In this document: piece after piece, positions 52,126-60,931 of the stretch
Layout of the letters: each line of letters begins with the position of its first letter
Numbering within the stretch: the first letter of the stretch is position 1
From: Micromonospora alfalfae
GTDB lineage: Bacteria; Actinomycetota; Actinomycetes; Mycobacteriales; Micromonosporaceae
Direction of reading: 5' to 3'
NCBI RefSeq assembly: GCF_022230925.1
Contig: NZ_JAKKFH010000012.1
Span: 124,001 to 188,000, forward strand
DNA: 64,000 bases
Notes under the pieces: model-generated
Seen by the model: the letters and a program-made list of their open reading frames with translations, nothing else
Databases searched by the model: none
Told to the model about the DNA's origin: nothing
Program-made: the position numbers and the translations under genes

Positions 52126-52676
52126 TGAGCGAGCAGCAGTTCGGCGGCTTCGGCCGGGGGTGGCGCGGCAGCCGGCAGCAGGGCTGGGACCCGATGGGGG
52201 AGTTGCAGTCGCTGCGCTCCGAGTTGAGTCGCCTGGTCGGTGGTCGCGGTGGGGGGTCCGACGTCGAGTTGACCGAGACCTCGGACGGCTGGGAGGTCGT
52301 CGTCCGGCTGCCCGGAGTGGCGCCGGAGGAGGTGGCCGTCGAGTTGGACGACCGCGAGTTGTGCGTGCGGGCCCGCTCGGAGGCCGAGGTCAACGCCGAC
52401 CAGGGCATTCCCGGCGGCTTCGAGACGCGCGGCTTCGAATACCGGGTCACCCTGCCGGCGCGGGTCGACCCGGACACCATCGACGCGGTGATGGACCACG
52501 GCCTGCTCCGGGTCCGGCTGCCACGGGCGACCCGGCCCGCACCGCGCACCATCACCGTCGGCCGCACCGGGCCGCGCTCCGGCGACCTCTCCACGGGTAC
52601 GCCGATGCCAGCCGATCCCGCCGCGGACCGGGAGCTGCACCGCCCGGACACCGCCGGCGAGATCGACCGGCCGTAG
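52125..52676 (+). CDS. Hsp20/alpha-crystallin small heat-shock protein
   Basis: Small chaperone of 183 residues. The alpha-crystallin domain spans about residues 43-150: SDVELTETSDGWEVVVRLPG, then EEVAVELDDRELCVRARS, FEYRVTLPARVDPDTIDAVM and the HGLLRVRLPR strand. The flanks are a Gly/Arg-rich N-terminus and a polar tail of about 35 residues. It holds unfolding proteins without ATP. No HrcA-type CIRCE sequence is seen upstream; the gene is coupled to the DUF2231 gene. Confidence 0.92.
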   Translation: MSEQQFGGFGRGWRGSRQQGWDPMGELQSLRSELSRLVGGRGGGSDVELTETSDGWEVVVRLPGVAPEEVAVELDDRELCVRARSEAEVNADQGIPGGFETRGFEYRVTLPARVDPDTIDAVMDHGLLRVRLPRATRPAPRTITVGRTGPRSGDLSTGTPMPADPAADRELHRPDTAGEIDRP

Positions 52677-52684
52677 CGGGCCGG

Positions 52685-53791
52685 GTGGTCACCCCGTCCG
52701 TGCTCGGCCCGACCGCCGAGCGCCTTCCCCACGTGCGGCGGATCGCCGTGCTGCGCGCCAACGCGCTCGGTGATTTCATCTTCGCCCTGCCGGCGCTTGA
52801 CGCGCTGCGCGGCGCGTACCCCGCGGCGGAGATCGTGCTGCTCGGCGCGCCGTGGCACGCGAAGCTCTGGCGCGACCGGCCCGGCCCGGTGGACCGGGTG
52901 CTGGTGGTGCCGCCGGCAGCCGGGATCCGTACGCCGGAGCCGGGCGAGCCGGAGTCGTCGATGGACGGCTTCGTGGCTGCCGCCGCCGGTGCGGAATTCG
53001 ACCTGGCGGTGCAGATCCACGGCGGGGGTGCCAACTCCAACCCGCTGATCAGTCGGCTCGGCGCCCGGTTGACAGTGGGCCTGCGCGCCGACGACGCGCC
53101 GCCGCTGGACCGGTGGCTGCGCTACGTCTACTACCAGCACGAGGTGATCCGCTACCTGGAGGTGGTGGCGCTGGCGGGAGCGCCGGCCACCACCATCACG
53201 CCGACGCTGGCGGTGACCGCCGCCGACCGGGCCGAGGCCGCCCAGGTGCTCGGCCCGGCCAGCCGTCCCCGGGTGGCGTTGCATCCGGGTGCCACCGACA
53301 CCCGCCGCCGCTGGCCCGCCGAGCGCTTCGCCGAGGTGGCCCGTGCGCTGCACGAGGACGGCTACGAGGTGCTGGTCACCGGCACACCCTCCGAGCAGGA
53401 GGTGGTGGACCGGGTCGTCGCTGCGGCGCAGGTGCCGGTGCGCCCACAGGTGGGCACGCTCAGCCTGGGTGGGCTGGTCGGCTGCTACGCCGACTGCGCG
53501 TTGGTCGTCTCGAACGACACCGGCCCGCTGCACCTGGCCGCCGCTGTGGGCGCGCCCACCGTGGGCATCTTCTGGGTCGGCAACCTGATCAACGGGGCCA
53601 GCCCGCTGCGGGGCCGGCACCGGCCGATCAGTTCGTGGACGGTGCACTGCCCGGTCTGCGGTGTCGACTGCACACCGGGCATCTATCCGCACCGGCCCGG
53701 CGACGGTGACTGCCCGCACCGGGACTCGTTCGTGACCGACGTACCGGTGATCGAGGTGCTGGAAGCCGCCCGGGAGTTGCTCACCCCGTAG
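52685..53791 (+). CDS. glycosyltransferase family 9 (heptosyltransferase-like)
   Basis: Protein of 368 residues from GTG 52685. GT-B fold: RIAVLRANALGDFIFALPAL at the start (the typical GDxxxxxP), RVALHPGATDTRRRWPAERF in the middle, and VSNDTGPLHLAAAVGAPTVG near the end (nucleotide-sugar site). A Cys-His tail CPVCGVDCTPG … CPHRDSF resembles those of GT9 enzymes. It would transfer a heptose or related sugar. The HldE-type gene 1 kb away supports a heptose donor. It is convergent with GT2 at 53793, only one base apart. Confidence 0.9.
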   Translation: MVTPSVLGPTAERLPHVRRIAVLRANALGDFIFALPALDALRGAYPAAEIVLLGAPWHAKLWRDRPGPVDRVLVVPPAAGIRTPEPGEPESSMDGFVAAAAGAEFDLAVQIHGGGANSNPLISRLGARLTVGLRADDAPPLDRWLRYVYYQHEVIRYLEVVALAGAPATTITPTLAVTAADRAEAAQVLGPASRPRVALHPGATDTRRRWPAERFAEVARALHEDGYEVLVTGTPSEQEVVDRVVAAAQVPVRPQVGTLSLGGLVGCYADCALVVSNDTGPLHLAAAVGAPTVGIFWVGNLINGASPLRGRHRPISSWTVHCPVCGVDCTPGIYPHRPGDGDCPHRDSFVTDVPVIEVLEAARELLTP

Positions 53792-53792
53792 G

Positions 53793-54671
53793 TCAGGCCG
53801 GCTGCGGGGTGTCCTCGTCGGCGAGGACGACCTCCCACGCCTCCACGTCCCGGTCGGTGACGGTGGTGGGGGACTCCAGGTGGTACGCGCCGCTGGGCAG
53901 GATGCCAGCGCCGCCGTAGCGGGACAACACGGCGAGTTGCGCGGCCACGTCCTCCCCCTGGTGCTTCTCCTGCACCCGACGCCAGAAGTCGAAGCCGCCG
54001 GCGTCGACGAGCTTGGCCCGGTCGTAGAGCACGCACCCGCCGATCCAGGAGACCTTGTACGCCCGCCACGCGCCCGGCGGCAGCGCCAACTGCTCGGTGA
54101 TGTGCAGCAGATTCGCGGCCGAGTGGATCCGGGCCCGGTTCCACTGCGGGGTGTCGGGTCGGATCCGCTCCGGTGTGGGCGGGCCGACCCACTCCTCGTA
54201 GTGGCAGTGCGATTCCGGCCGTACGTCGTCGGTGTACGAGAGCCCGTGCACGCCGTTGCCGACGAACCCGCAGCCCAGCTCACCGATCGCGGTGACCAGT
54301 CGGTGCAGCGCACCCGGTTCCAGCCAGATGTCGTCGTCGAGGCTGAGGACGTACCGGGCGGCCGAGGCGGCGAGCAGGTACGCCCGGTGTTCGGCCAACC
54401 CCCGTCGGGGCAGCCGGCGGGTCAGCAGCACCGGGTGGCCCCGGTGGCGCAGCGCCCGGACCATGGTGGCAGCTGCCGGATGCGTGTACGCCGGATCCCC
54501 GTCGGACTGGTCGCTGACGACCACGCCGAAGCCGGGTACCCCGTCCTGGGTGGCGAGCCCGCCCAGTGTGACGGCCAGCTCGGCGGGCCGGTTCCGGGTC
54601 GGAATCAGCACGTCCACCAGCCGGTCGGCGCGGAACTCCTCCGGGGTGCCGAGGTCCAGGGGGCGGTTCAC
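53793..54671 (-). CDS. glycosyltransferase family 2
   Basis: Protein of 292 residues, GTG 54671 overlapping the stop of the upstream HldE gene (GTGA). GT-A fold: VDVLIPTRNRPAELAVTLGG, then the donor/metal motif YVLSLDDDIWLEPG (DDD) and a later EKHQGEDVAAQLAVLSRYGG segment where the catalytic base (ED) is expected. Acceptor unknown. Co-expressed with hldE, so probably part of a heptose-containing glycan pathway. Confidence 0.9.
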   Translation of the reverse strand: MNRPLDLGTPEEFRADRLVDVLIPTRNRPAELAVTLGGLATQDGVPGFGVVVSDQSDGDPAYTHPAAATMVRALRHRGHPVLLTRRLPRRGLAEHRAYLLAASAARYVLSLDDDIWLEPGALHRLVTAIGELGCGFVGNGVHGLSYTDDVRPESHCHYEEWVGPPTPERIRPDTPQWNRARIHSAANLLHITEQLALPPGAWRAYKVSWIGGCVLYDRAKLVDAGGFDFWRRVQEKHQGEDVAAQLAVLSRYGGAGILPSGAYHLESPTTVTDRDVEAWEVVLADEDTPQPA

Positions 54672-56503
54672 GACGCCTGGGTGCGGGTGCGCAGCGACGG
54701 GTCGGGCTCCCGGTCGTCGAGGTGTGGCGACGGGTCCTGGCTGTGCGACCGGATCCGCTCGATGATCGCGGAGGTGGACCGGTCCGGCACGTACCCCAGG
54801 GTGCGCACCTGGCCGCCCAGCCGGCGCACCAGCGGCGCCTCCGGCACCAGCTCCGGCGGATAGTCGCCGCCCTTGACGTACACGTCCGGTCGGACCGCCT
54901 CGATCAGCGCGGCCGGTGAGTCCTCCTCGAAGACCACCACGTGGTCCACGCAGGCGAGCGCGGCGAGCAGGGCACCCCGGTCCTCGACCGGGTTGACCGG
55001 CCGGTCCGGCCCCTTCAGCCGTCGTACGCTTCCGTCCGAGTTGACCGCCACGATGAGCAGGTCGCCCAACGCGCGGGCCTGCTCCAGGTAGCGCACATGC
55101 CCGCGATGCAGCACGTCGAAGCAGCCGTTTGTGAAGACCACCGACCGTCCCGCCTCGCGGTACTCGGCGACGATCGCGTCCAACTCGTCGCCGCCGACCA
55201 GCGCGGGGTGGCTCGTGGTGTCGGTCGGCTGGTCCAACGCGGCGAGCAGGTCGTCACGTCGGCACACGCAGGTGCCGGTGTCCGAGACGGTGATGGTGGC
55301 AGCGAGTTGGGCGAGCTGGGCGGCGGTGGGCAGGGGCGCGTCGGCGGCCAGGGCCAACGTCATCGCCGCCAGGTACGCGTCGCCGGCACCCACCGCGTGG
55401 CTCGCCGGCACCGGGGTGCTGTGGCTGCGTCGTGGCTCCCCGTCGGCGCCGCCGACCACAGCACCCTCGGTGTCCAGGGTCACCGCGACCACGTCGGCAC
55501 CGGTGTGCGCACGCAGTTCGGCAAGCCGCGACTGGGCCAGGATCGCCCGGTCGACGCCCTCTCCGGCCCGGGTGTTCACTGTGACGCCGGTGCCGGTGAC
55601 GCTGAGCCCGTCACCGGTGAGGGCCACCCGTCCCTCGCCCGGGGTCGGCTCACCGACCGGTCCCGGGCGGTCGACCCGGGCCAGCTCGGCGGCGGTGTCG
55701 TCGGCGCGTACCGCCCCCGGTGCCGCGCCGACTGTCATCTCGGACGGTCCGTCGACCGGGTCCCCGCCCGGGTGTTCCAGGTGCAGTTCGGTCCCGCCGG
55801 TCGGTCGGGTCGTACCGCCCGCGCGGGCCAACAGCCGGGTCGCCTCGGCGAAGCTGGGGGTGACCACCGTCGGCGCGAGGCCCCGCCAGTCGGCCAGGTC
55901 GTGGGCGTCCAGCGCGACTGTGGCGTACCGCTGGCGGTTCTCGACCAGCCACGCGCGGACCGGCGCGGGCAGCGCGCCCAGGCCGTAGTCGCAAACCACC
56001 AGTGCCGGGGCCTCCCCACCTGCGGCGGCACGCAACTCCTCGGTGGCGCAGCTCAGGGCGATGAGCAGCCGGGTCACCCCCTCGTGGTCCAGCGCGTCCT
56101 CCGGGTCGCCGGAGTCCTCACGCAGCAGGATCTGGTTGCCGGCCAACATTCGCCGCTTGACCGGGGTGGGTCGCCCGGGCTGGTTGACGGTGCGGTCCCA
56201 GACGCTCGCGCGGTCCAGGCAGTCGTGCAGTTCGTCACCGGCGACGTCGGCGCCGACCGGTGCCACCAGCACCGCCCGACCGCCCAGGGCCGCGACGTTG
56301 ACTGCGGTGTTCGCGGCCCCACCGGCGGCGGAGATCCGCCGGCGCAGGGTGAGAACCGGGGCGGGCGCCTCCCGGCAGAGCCGGTCGGAGTCGGCGAACC
56401 GCCATTCGTCCAACATGGCGTCACCGACGATCAGTACTGGGCGTCCGAGCCAGCTCTCCACGACGGTGGCGAACCGGCGCTGCTCCGCTGCTGCTCCTGC
56501 CAT
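54668..56503 (-). CDS. hldE: bifunctional heptose 7-phosphate kinase / 1-phosphate adenylyltransferase
   Basis: HldE-like protein of 611 residues. ATG 56503 has GGGGAGG just upstream. The kinase half is a PfkB ribokinase fold (LIVGDAMLDEW … AAGGAANTAVNVAALGG … HAVGAGDAYLAAMTLALA near 370-386). The nucleotidyltransferase half is FTNGCFDVLHRGHVRYLEQA at about 455-475 followed by NSDGSVRRLKG. A Gly/Pro/Thr-rich segment of about 70 residues (roughly 230-300) interrupts the kinase half. It makes an activated heptose. In a Gram-positive this must serve a glycan or natural product and not LPS. Confidence 0.9.
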   Translation of the reverse strand: MAGAAAEQRRFATVVESWLGRPVLIVGDAMLDEWRFADSDRLCREAPAPVLTLRRRISAAGGAANTAVNVAALGGRAVLVAPVGADVAGDELHDCLDRASVWDRTVNQPGRPTPVKRRMLAGNQILLREDSGDPEDALDHEGVTRLLIALSCATEELRAAAGGEAPALVVCDYGLGALPAPVRAWLVENRQRYATVALDAHDLADWRGLAPTVVTPSFAEATRLLARAGGTTRPTGGTELHLEHPGGDPVDGPSEMTVGAAPGAVRADDTAAELARVDRPGPVGEPTPGEGRVALTGDGLSVTGTGVTVNTRAGEGVDRAILAQSRLAELRAHTGADVVAVTLDTEGAVVGGADGEPRRSHSTPVPASHAVGAGDAYLAAMTLALAADAPLPTAAQLAQLAATITVSDTGTCVCRRDDLLAALDQPTDTTSHPALVGGDELDAIVAEYREAGRSVVFTNGCFDVLHRGHVRYLEQARALGDLLIVAVNSDGSVRRLKGPDRPVNPVEDRGALLAALACVDHVVVFEEDSPAALIEAVRPDVYVKGGDYPPELVPEAPLVRRLGGQVRTLGYVPDRSTSAIIERIRSHSQDPSPHLDDREPDPSLRTRTQAS

Positions 56504-56684
56504 GCCTCCCCGGGTCCCCAGCGGCCTGGCGGGCAAACCTGCGCGCAGACCGGCCCCGCCGCTGCTCAGGCGGTCTTTCGGCGGCCCCTGACCGGTCCTC
56601 GCCGGTCCGAACCTGTCCGCCCTGTTTCGGGTGTTCGAGGGCGGGAAGGGAAATGAGGTACCCCCGGAAAGGAGATGTACCGAG

Positions 56685-57227
56685 ATGGCAGCGACATTGC
56701 AGGGCAAGCGGATCGCCTTCCTGGCCGCCGACGGCGTCGAGGAGGTCGAGTACGTCCAACCACGCGAGGCGGTCGAGAACGCTGGCGCGACGGCCGAGCT
56801 GGTCTCGCTGAAGGCCGGTTCCATCCAGTCCTTCAACCACCTGGACCACTCCAGGACGTACGACGTGGACGTGACGGTCGACAAGGCCGACGTCGCCGGT
56901 TACGACGCGTTGGTGCTGCCCGGAGGGGTGGCGAACCCGGACTTCCTGCGGGGCGACCCGGACGCGGTGCGGTTCGTGAAGGCGTTCTTCGACGCGGGCA
57001 AGCCCGTCGGGGTGATCTGTCACGGCCCGTGGACGCTGATCGAGGCGGACGTGGTGCGGGGCCGGCGGATCACCTCCTGGCCGACCCTGCGTACCGACCT
57101 GACCAACGCCGGAGCCACCTGGGTGGACGAGGAGTGCGTCACCGACGGCAACCTGACCAGCAGCCGCAAACCCGACGACCTCCCCGCCTTCTGCGCAGCA
57201 ATCACCAAAACCTTCACCACCCCCTAA
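56685..57227 (+). CDS. DJ-1/PfpI family protein
   Basis: Protein of 180 residues from ATG 56685 behind AAAGGAG. DJ-1/PfpI fold: RIAFLAADGVEEVEYVQPRE (Glu of the active site), YDALVLPGGVANPDFLRGD, and the nucleophile elbow GVICHGPWTLIEAD with Cys112-His113. Members act as proteases, deglycases or chaperones in stress. A WPTLRTDLTNAGATWVDEE segment is typical of the PfpI subgroup. It is followed by a dispersed hairpin. Confidence 0.92.
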   Translation: MAATLQGKRIAFLAADGVEEVEYVQPREAVENAGATAELVSLKAGSIQSFNHLDHSRTYDVDVTVDKADVAGYDALVLPGGVANPDFLRGDPDAVRFVKAFFDAGKPVGVICHGPWTLIEADVVRGRRITSWPTLRTDLTNAGATWVDEECVTDGNLTSSRKPDDLPAFCAAITKTFTTP

Positions 57228-57240
57228 CCCCACCCCCCTC

Positions 57241-57303
57241 GGTTGATCATGAAGTTATTGCCCCTCGGCGCGGCGTGTCGTGGCAATAACTTCATGATCA
57301 ACC
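57241..57303. repeat. dispersed GTTGATCATGAAGTTATTGC hairpin, copy 2
   Basis: Perfect 21-base arms (57241-57261 and 57283-57303), loop of 21 bases with CGGCGTGTCG. It begins 13 bases after the PfpI stop, with the next gene in the same direction. Arms match the hairpin at 45045-45105. Confidence 0.95.
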
Positions 57304-57382
57304 CGGGTGGAGCGGGTGGGGTGGGGGTGGGGTTTTTTGCTGGGTCGGCGCATGTTCTGCGGCTCGCGGGATAGAAGGGCAC

Positions 57383-59059
57383 ATGACCACCGAAGCCTCA
57401 GATGCGCCGGTGCTGAACCGTCAGCAGATCCGGCTGCTCATGTTGGGCCTGATGACCGGCATGCTGCTGGCCGCACTCGACCAGACCATCGTTGGTACGG
57501 CGCTGCCAACCATCGTGGGCGAGCTGGGCGGGATCAACCACTACTCCTGGGTGGTCACCGCGTACCTGCTCGCCTCGACCGCGTCGACGCCGCTCTACGG
57601 CAAGATGGCCGACCTGTACGGGCGTCGGCCGGTCTTCCTCTTCTCGATCGGCACGTTCCTGGTCGGGTCGTTGCTGGCCGGGCTGTCGCAGAACATGACC
57701 CAGCTGATCGTCACCCGGGGTATCCAGGGTCTCGGCGCCGGTGGTCTGCTGACGCTCGCGTTCACCATCATCTCGGATGTGGTGTCACCGCGGGAACGTG
57801 GTCGGTACCAGGGCCTGTTCGGCGCGGTCTTCGGGATCTCGTCGGTCGCCGGGCCGCTGGTGGGCGGTTACTTCGCGGAGACCGACTGGCGGTGGATCTT
57901 CTACATCAACGTGCCGCTGGCGATCCTGGCCATCGTCGTCTGCTACCACGTGATGCGGTTGATCCCGTTCGAACGTCGGGACCATTCGATCGACTGGCTC
58001 GGTGCCGGCCTGCTGGTGGCCGGGGTGAGTTCCCTGCTGCTCGCGCTGAGCTGGGGCGGCAACGAGTACGCCTGGGGCTCCGGCGTGATCATCGGGCTCT
58101 TCGTGGCCGGTGTGGTGCTGGGGGTGCTCTTCGTCCTCCAGGAGGCCCGGGTGGCCGAGCCGATCCTGCCGCTGCGGCTGTTCCGGAGCGCCACCTTCGC
58201 GTTGGCCAACTCGGCACTGCTCATCATCGGTCTGGTGATGTTCGGTTCGATCATCTTCATCCCGCTGTACCTGCAGATCGTGAAGGGCGCCTCGCCGACC
58301 CGAAGCGGTCTGCTGATGCTGCCGATGATGGCCGGCATCATCATCACCTCGATCCTGACCGGTCGTGCGATGACCCGGATCGGCCGCTACAAGTGGTTCC
58401 CGGTGGCCGGTTCGGTGACCCTCCTGGTCGGCATGTTCCTCTTCACCCAGTTGGAGGTGGCCACCTCGCTGTGGGTGGCGTTCGGGTACATGGTGGTGAT
58501 CGGCGTCGGGCTGGGCCTGTGTATGCAGTCGCTGATCCTGGCGGTACAGAACGCGGTGTCGGTACGCGACCTGGGTGCCGGCACCTCGTCGGCGACCTTC
58601 TTCCGGTCGCTGGGCGGTTCGTTCGGGGTGGCGATCCTCGGCACGGTGCTCTCGTCCCGGCTGACCGGCGGGCTCGCCGACCGGTTGCCCGGCGCGATCG
58701 CGCAGCTCCCGCCGCAGGAGCAGGCCGCTGTCGCGGCGAGTGGCGGCACCAACATCTCGATCAACGACCCGGCTACCATCCTGGCCCTGCCGGGGCCGGT
58801 GCGTGCGGCCATCCAGGGCGCCTTCGTCGACGCGCTGGACATGGTCTTCCTGACCGCCGGCCTGATCGCGATCGTGGCGGTGGTGGTCACCCTGACACTG
58901 CCCAACACGCAGCTGCGGGGCGCCGGCCCGCAGGGTGCCACAGGTGGCGCCGACCCGCTCGGCGGGGAGGCCCCGGCTCCGGGCGGCAAGCCGTTGACCC
59001 GCGAGTCGAAGGAGGAGGCCGCCGCCGACATGGAGGCCAAGTCCCAGACGATGATCTGA
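57383..59059 (+). CDS. MFS drug efflux transporter, DHA2 (EmrB/QacA) family
   Basis: Membrane protein of 558 residues, ATG 57383 with GAAGGG upstream. About 14 helices. DHA2 signatures: LAALDQTIVGTALPTIVGEL (motif D1), PLYGKMADLYGRRPVFLFSI (motif A) and GLGAGGLLTLAFTIISDVVS with SVAGPLVGGYFAETDWRWIF (motif C and after). A polar C-terminal tail follows residue 525. It would export drugs or metabolites using the proton gradient. A TetR gene is convergent downstream, beyond a shared terminator. Confidence 0.95.
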   Translation: MTTEASDAPVLNRQQIRLLMLGLMTGMLLAALDQTIVGTALPTIVGELGGINHYSWVVTAYLLASTASTPLYGKMADLYGRRPVFLFSIGTFLVGSLLAGLSQNMTQLIVTRGIQGLGAGGLLTLAFTIISDVVSPRERGRYQGLFGAVFGISSVAGPLVGGYFAETDWRWIFYINVPLAILAIVVCYHVMRLIPFERRDHSIDWLGAGLLVAGVSSLLLALSWGGNEYAWGSGVIIGLFVAGVVLGVLFVLQEARVAEPILPLRLFRSATFALANSALLIIGLVMFGSIIFIPLYLQIVKGASPTRSGLLMLPMMAGIIITSILTGRAMTRIGRYKWFPVAGSVTLLVGMFLFTQLEVATSLWVAFGYMVVIGVGLGLCMQSLILAVQNAVSVRDLGAGTSSATFFRSLGGSFGVAILGTVLSSRLTGGLADRLPGAIAQLPPQEQAAVAASGGTNISINDPATILALPGPVRAAIQGAFVDALDMVFLTAGLIAIVAVVVTLTLPNTQLRGAGPQGATGGADPLGGEAPAPGGKPLTRESKEEAAADMEAKSQTMI

Positions 59060-59066
59060 GCGTCTC

Positions 59067-59106
59067 GACACCGACCGCCCCGGACCGCTCCGGGGCGGTC
59101 GGTGTC
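59067..59106. terminator. bidirectional terminator between MFS and TetR genes
   Basis: Perfect 18-base arms (59067-59084 and 59089-59106) with a 4-base loop, between the convergent stops at 59059 and 59124. Confidence 0.9.
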
Positions 59107-59123
59107 AGCCGTGCCCTAGGTGG

Positions 59124-59756
59124 TCAGGCGGGGCGGCGGTAGGCGCCGTACCACCAGGTCGCGGCCAACTCCCGGGCGGCTGCCGCGTCGGTCTCGGGGT
59201 CGGCCGAGGTCGTGCTGACGTGGTCGGCCAGGAAGCGGTCGCCGCCGACCACTATCAGCCGGCTGGCCGCTGTCACGTCCAGGTCGGCGGGGGTACGCCC
59301 GGCCTGCTGCTCGACCCGGAGCGCGTCCACGGTGCGGGCCACGAACTGCTCCAGCCCGGCCGCCCAGTACTCCCGGACCGCCTCGTCGTACGCGGCGACC
59401 TCGCTGACCGCTGCGAGCACCGGGGCGTACGTCCGGTATATCCGGATCACGTCGGCGAAGACCTCGGTCAGCCGCGCGAGCGGGTCGCCGGGGCCGCCCG
59501 GGTCCCAGTCGCCGGTGCGGTCGAACGAACTCTCCCGCATGGTGCCGGCGAGACGCATGAGCAGCTCAGTCTTGTCCCGGAAGTGGGTGTAGAAGGTCGA
59601 CCGGGCCACGCCGGCCTCGGCGGCGATCCGCTGCACGCCGAGGTCGGTGAAGCGGATTCCCTCCTTCAGGAGCCGTTCGGTGGCCGCCAGCACCCGCGCT
59701 TCGACTGCCGCGCGTCCGTCGGGGTTGCGCGGGCGGCGGCGGGTGATCGAGGGCAT
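59124..59756 (-). CDS. TetR family transcriptional regulator
   Basis: Regulator of 210 residues from ATG 59756. Helix-turn-helix: ATERLLKEGIRFTDLGVQRI then AAEAGVARSTFYTHFRDKTE (about 22-62). The ligand domain is Ala-rich. It is divergent from the aldo/keto reductase, with a perfect palindrome between. It may also respond to substrates of the convergent efflux pump. No ribosome site is clear. Confidence 0.9.
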   Translation of the reverse strand: MPSITRRRPRNPDGRAAVEARVLAATERLLKEGIRFTDLGVQRIAAEAGVARSTFYTHFRDKTELLMRLAGTMRESSFDRTGDWDPGGPGDPLARLTEVFADVIRIYRTYAPVLAAVSEVAAYDEAVREYWAAGLEQFVARTVDALRVEQQAGRTPADLDVTAASRLIVVGGDRFLADHVSTTSADPETDAAAARELAATWWYGAYRRPA

Positions 59757-59807
59757 AGCCGGAATCCTAGGTGGCTGGGGGTCGGGTGGGCGACGTACGC
59801 TCGTTGC

Positions 59808-59822
59808 CGGACACAGTGTCCG
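59808..59822. promoter_or_regulatory. palindrome CGGACACAGTGTCCG, likely TetR operator
   Basis: Perfect 7-base half-sites around one central A, 52 bases from the TetR start and 60 bases from the aldo/keto reductase start. This is a typical placement for control of a divergent pair. Confidence 0.7.
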
Positions 59823-59881
59823 ACATAGTGACCACGGAGTGCCTGACCTCGGCCTCCGACCCACCACGAGGAGCGACACAC

Positions 59882-60916
59882 GTGAAGTACCGACTGCTGG
59901 GCACCACCGGGGTGTACGTCTCGGAGATCTCGCTCGGCGCGATGACCTTCGGCGGTAGCGGGCACCCTCTCTGGGGCACCCTCGGTGGGCTGGCGCTGCC
60001 CGAGGTGCAGCGGCTGGTGGACACCGCGCTGGACGCGGGCGTCAACTTCGTCGACACCGCGGACGGCTACAGCGACGGCGAGAGCGAGGAACTGCTCGGC
60101 AAGGCGCTCGGCAAGCGGCGTCGCGACGTCGTACTGGCGACGAAGGTGCACTCCCGGACGGGCCCTGGCCCGAACGACGTCGGCACCTCCCGGCTGCACA
60201 TCATGCAGAACCTGGAGGACAGCCTGCGCCGACTGGGCACCGATCACATCGACCTGTACCAGATCCACAACTTCGACCAGATCACCCCCATGGAGGAGAT
60301 GCTGCGCGCGCTCGACGACGCGGTCCGGCAGGGCAAGGTCCGCTACATCGGCGCCGCCAACTTCGCCGCGTGGCAGATCTCCAAGGCGCTGGGTATCTCC
60401 GCCCGGGAGAAGTTGGCCGGGTTCGTCTCGGTGCAGGAGTACTACTCGCTGCTGGGCCGGGACGTGGAGCGCGACGTGGTGCCGATGGCGCTCAACGAGG
60501 GTGTCGGGCTGACCGTCTGGAGCCCGCTCGCCGGTGGTTTCCTGTCCGGCAAGGTCAGCCGGGACGGTGCCGTCGCCGACAGTGGCGCGCGCAGCGCCCA
60601 GCCCGGGTACGCCAGCTTCACCCCGTTCGACCCGGAGCACGCCTTCGGAGTGGTCGACGTGCTCAAAGGCGTCGCCGAGCGGCACGAGGTTAGCCCGGCC
60701 CGGGTGGCCGTCGCCTGGCTGCTGTCCCGACCGGCGGTGACCAGCGTGATCGTCGGTGCCCGCAAGCACGAGCAGTTGGTCGACAACATCGCCGCCTCGG
60801 ATCTCACGCTGACCGAGCAGGACCTCACCGAGCTGGACGAGGCCACCAAGCTGCCCGTGGCGTACCCGAACTGGATCCAGGAGGGGTTCTTCGCCGGGAT
60901 GCGCTACCCGCAGTAA
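59882..60916 (+). CDS. aldo/keto reductase
   Basis: NADPH-dependent oxidoreductase of 344 residues, GTG 59882 with GAGGAG upstream. Catalytic residues are visible as FVDTADGYSDGESE (Asp58, Tyr63), VVLATKVHSR (Lys) and DLYQIHNFDQ (His). The C-terminal VIVGARKHEQLVDNIAA binds the NADPH phosphate. It reduces aldehydes or ketones; the exact substrate is unknown. Probably repressed by the divergent TetR protein. Confidence 0.94.
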   Translation: MKYRLLGTTGVYVSEISLGAMTFGGSGHPLWGTLGGLALPEVQRLVDTALDAGVNFVDTADGYSDGESEELLGKALGKRRRDVVLATKVHSRTGPGPNDVGTSRLHIMQNLEDSLRRLGTDHIDLYQIHNFDQITPMEEMLRALDDAVRQGKVRYIGAANFAAWQISKALGISAREKLAGFVSVQEYYSLLGRDVERDVVPMALNEGVGLTVWSPLAGGFLSGKVSRDGAVADSGARSAQPGYASFTPFDPEHAFGVVDVLKGVAERHEVSPARVAVAWLLSRPAVTSVIVGARKHEQLVDNIAASDLTLTEQDLTELDEATKLPVAYPNWIQEGFFAGMRYPQ

Positions 60917-60931
60917 CGCGGCCCGGCCGAC

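Noticed and set aside
53880..54863. 327-codon + frame opposite the GT2 and hldE genes
   Set aside because: Crosses two real genes on the other strand and lacks any recognisable domain.
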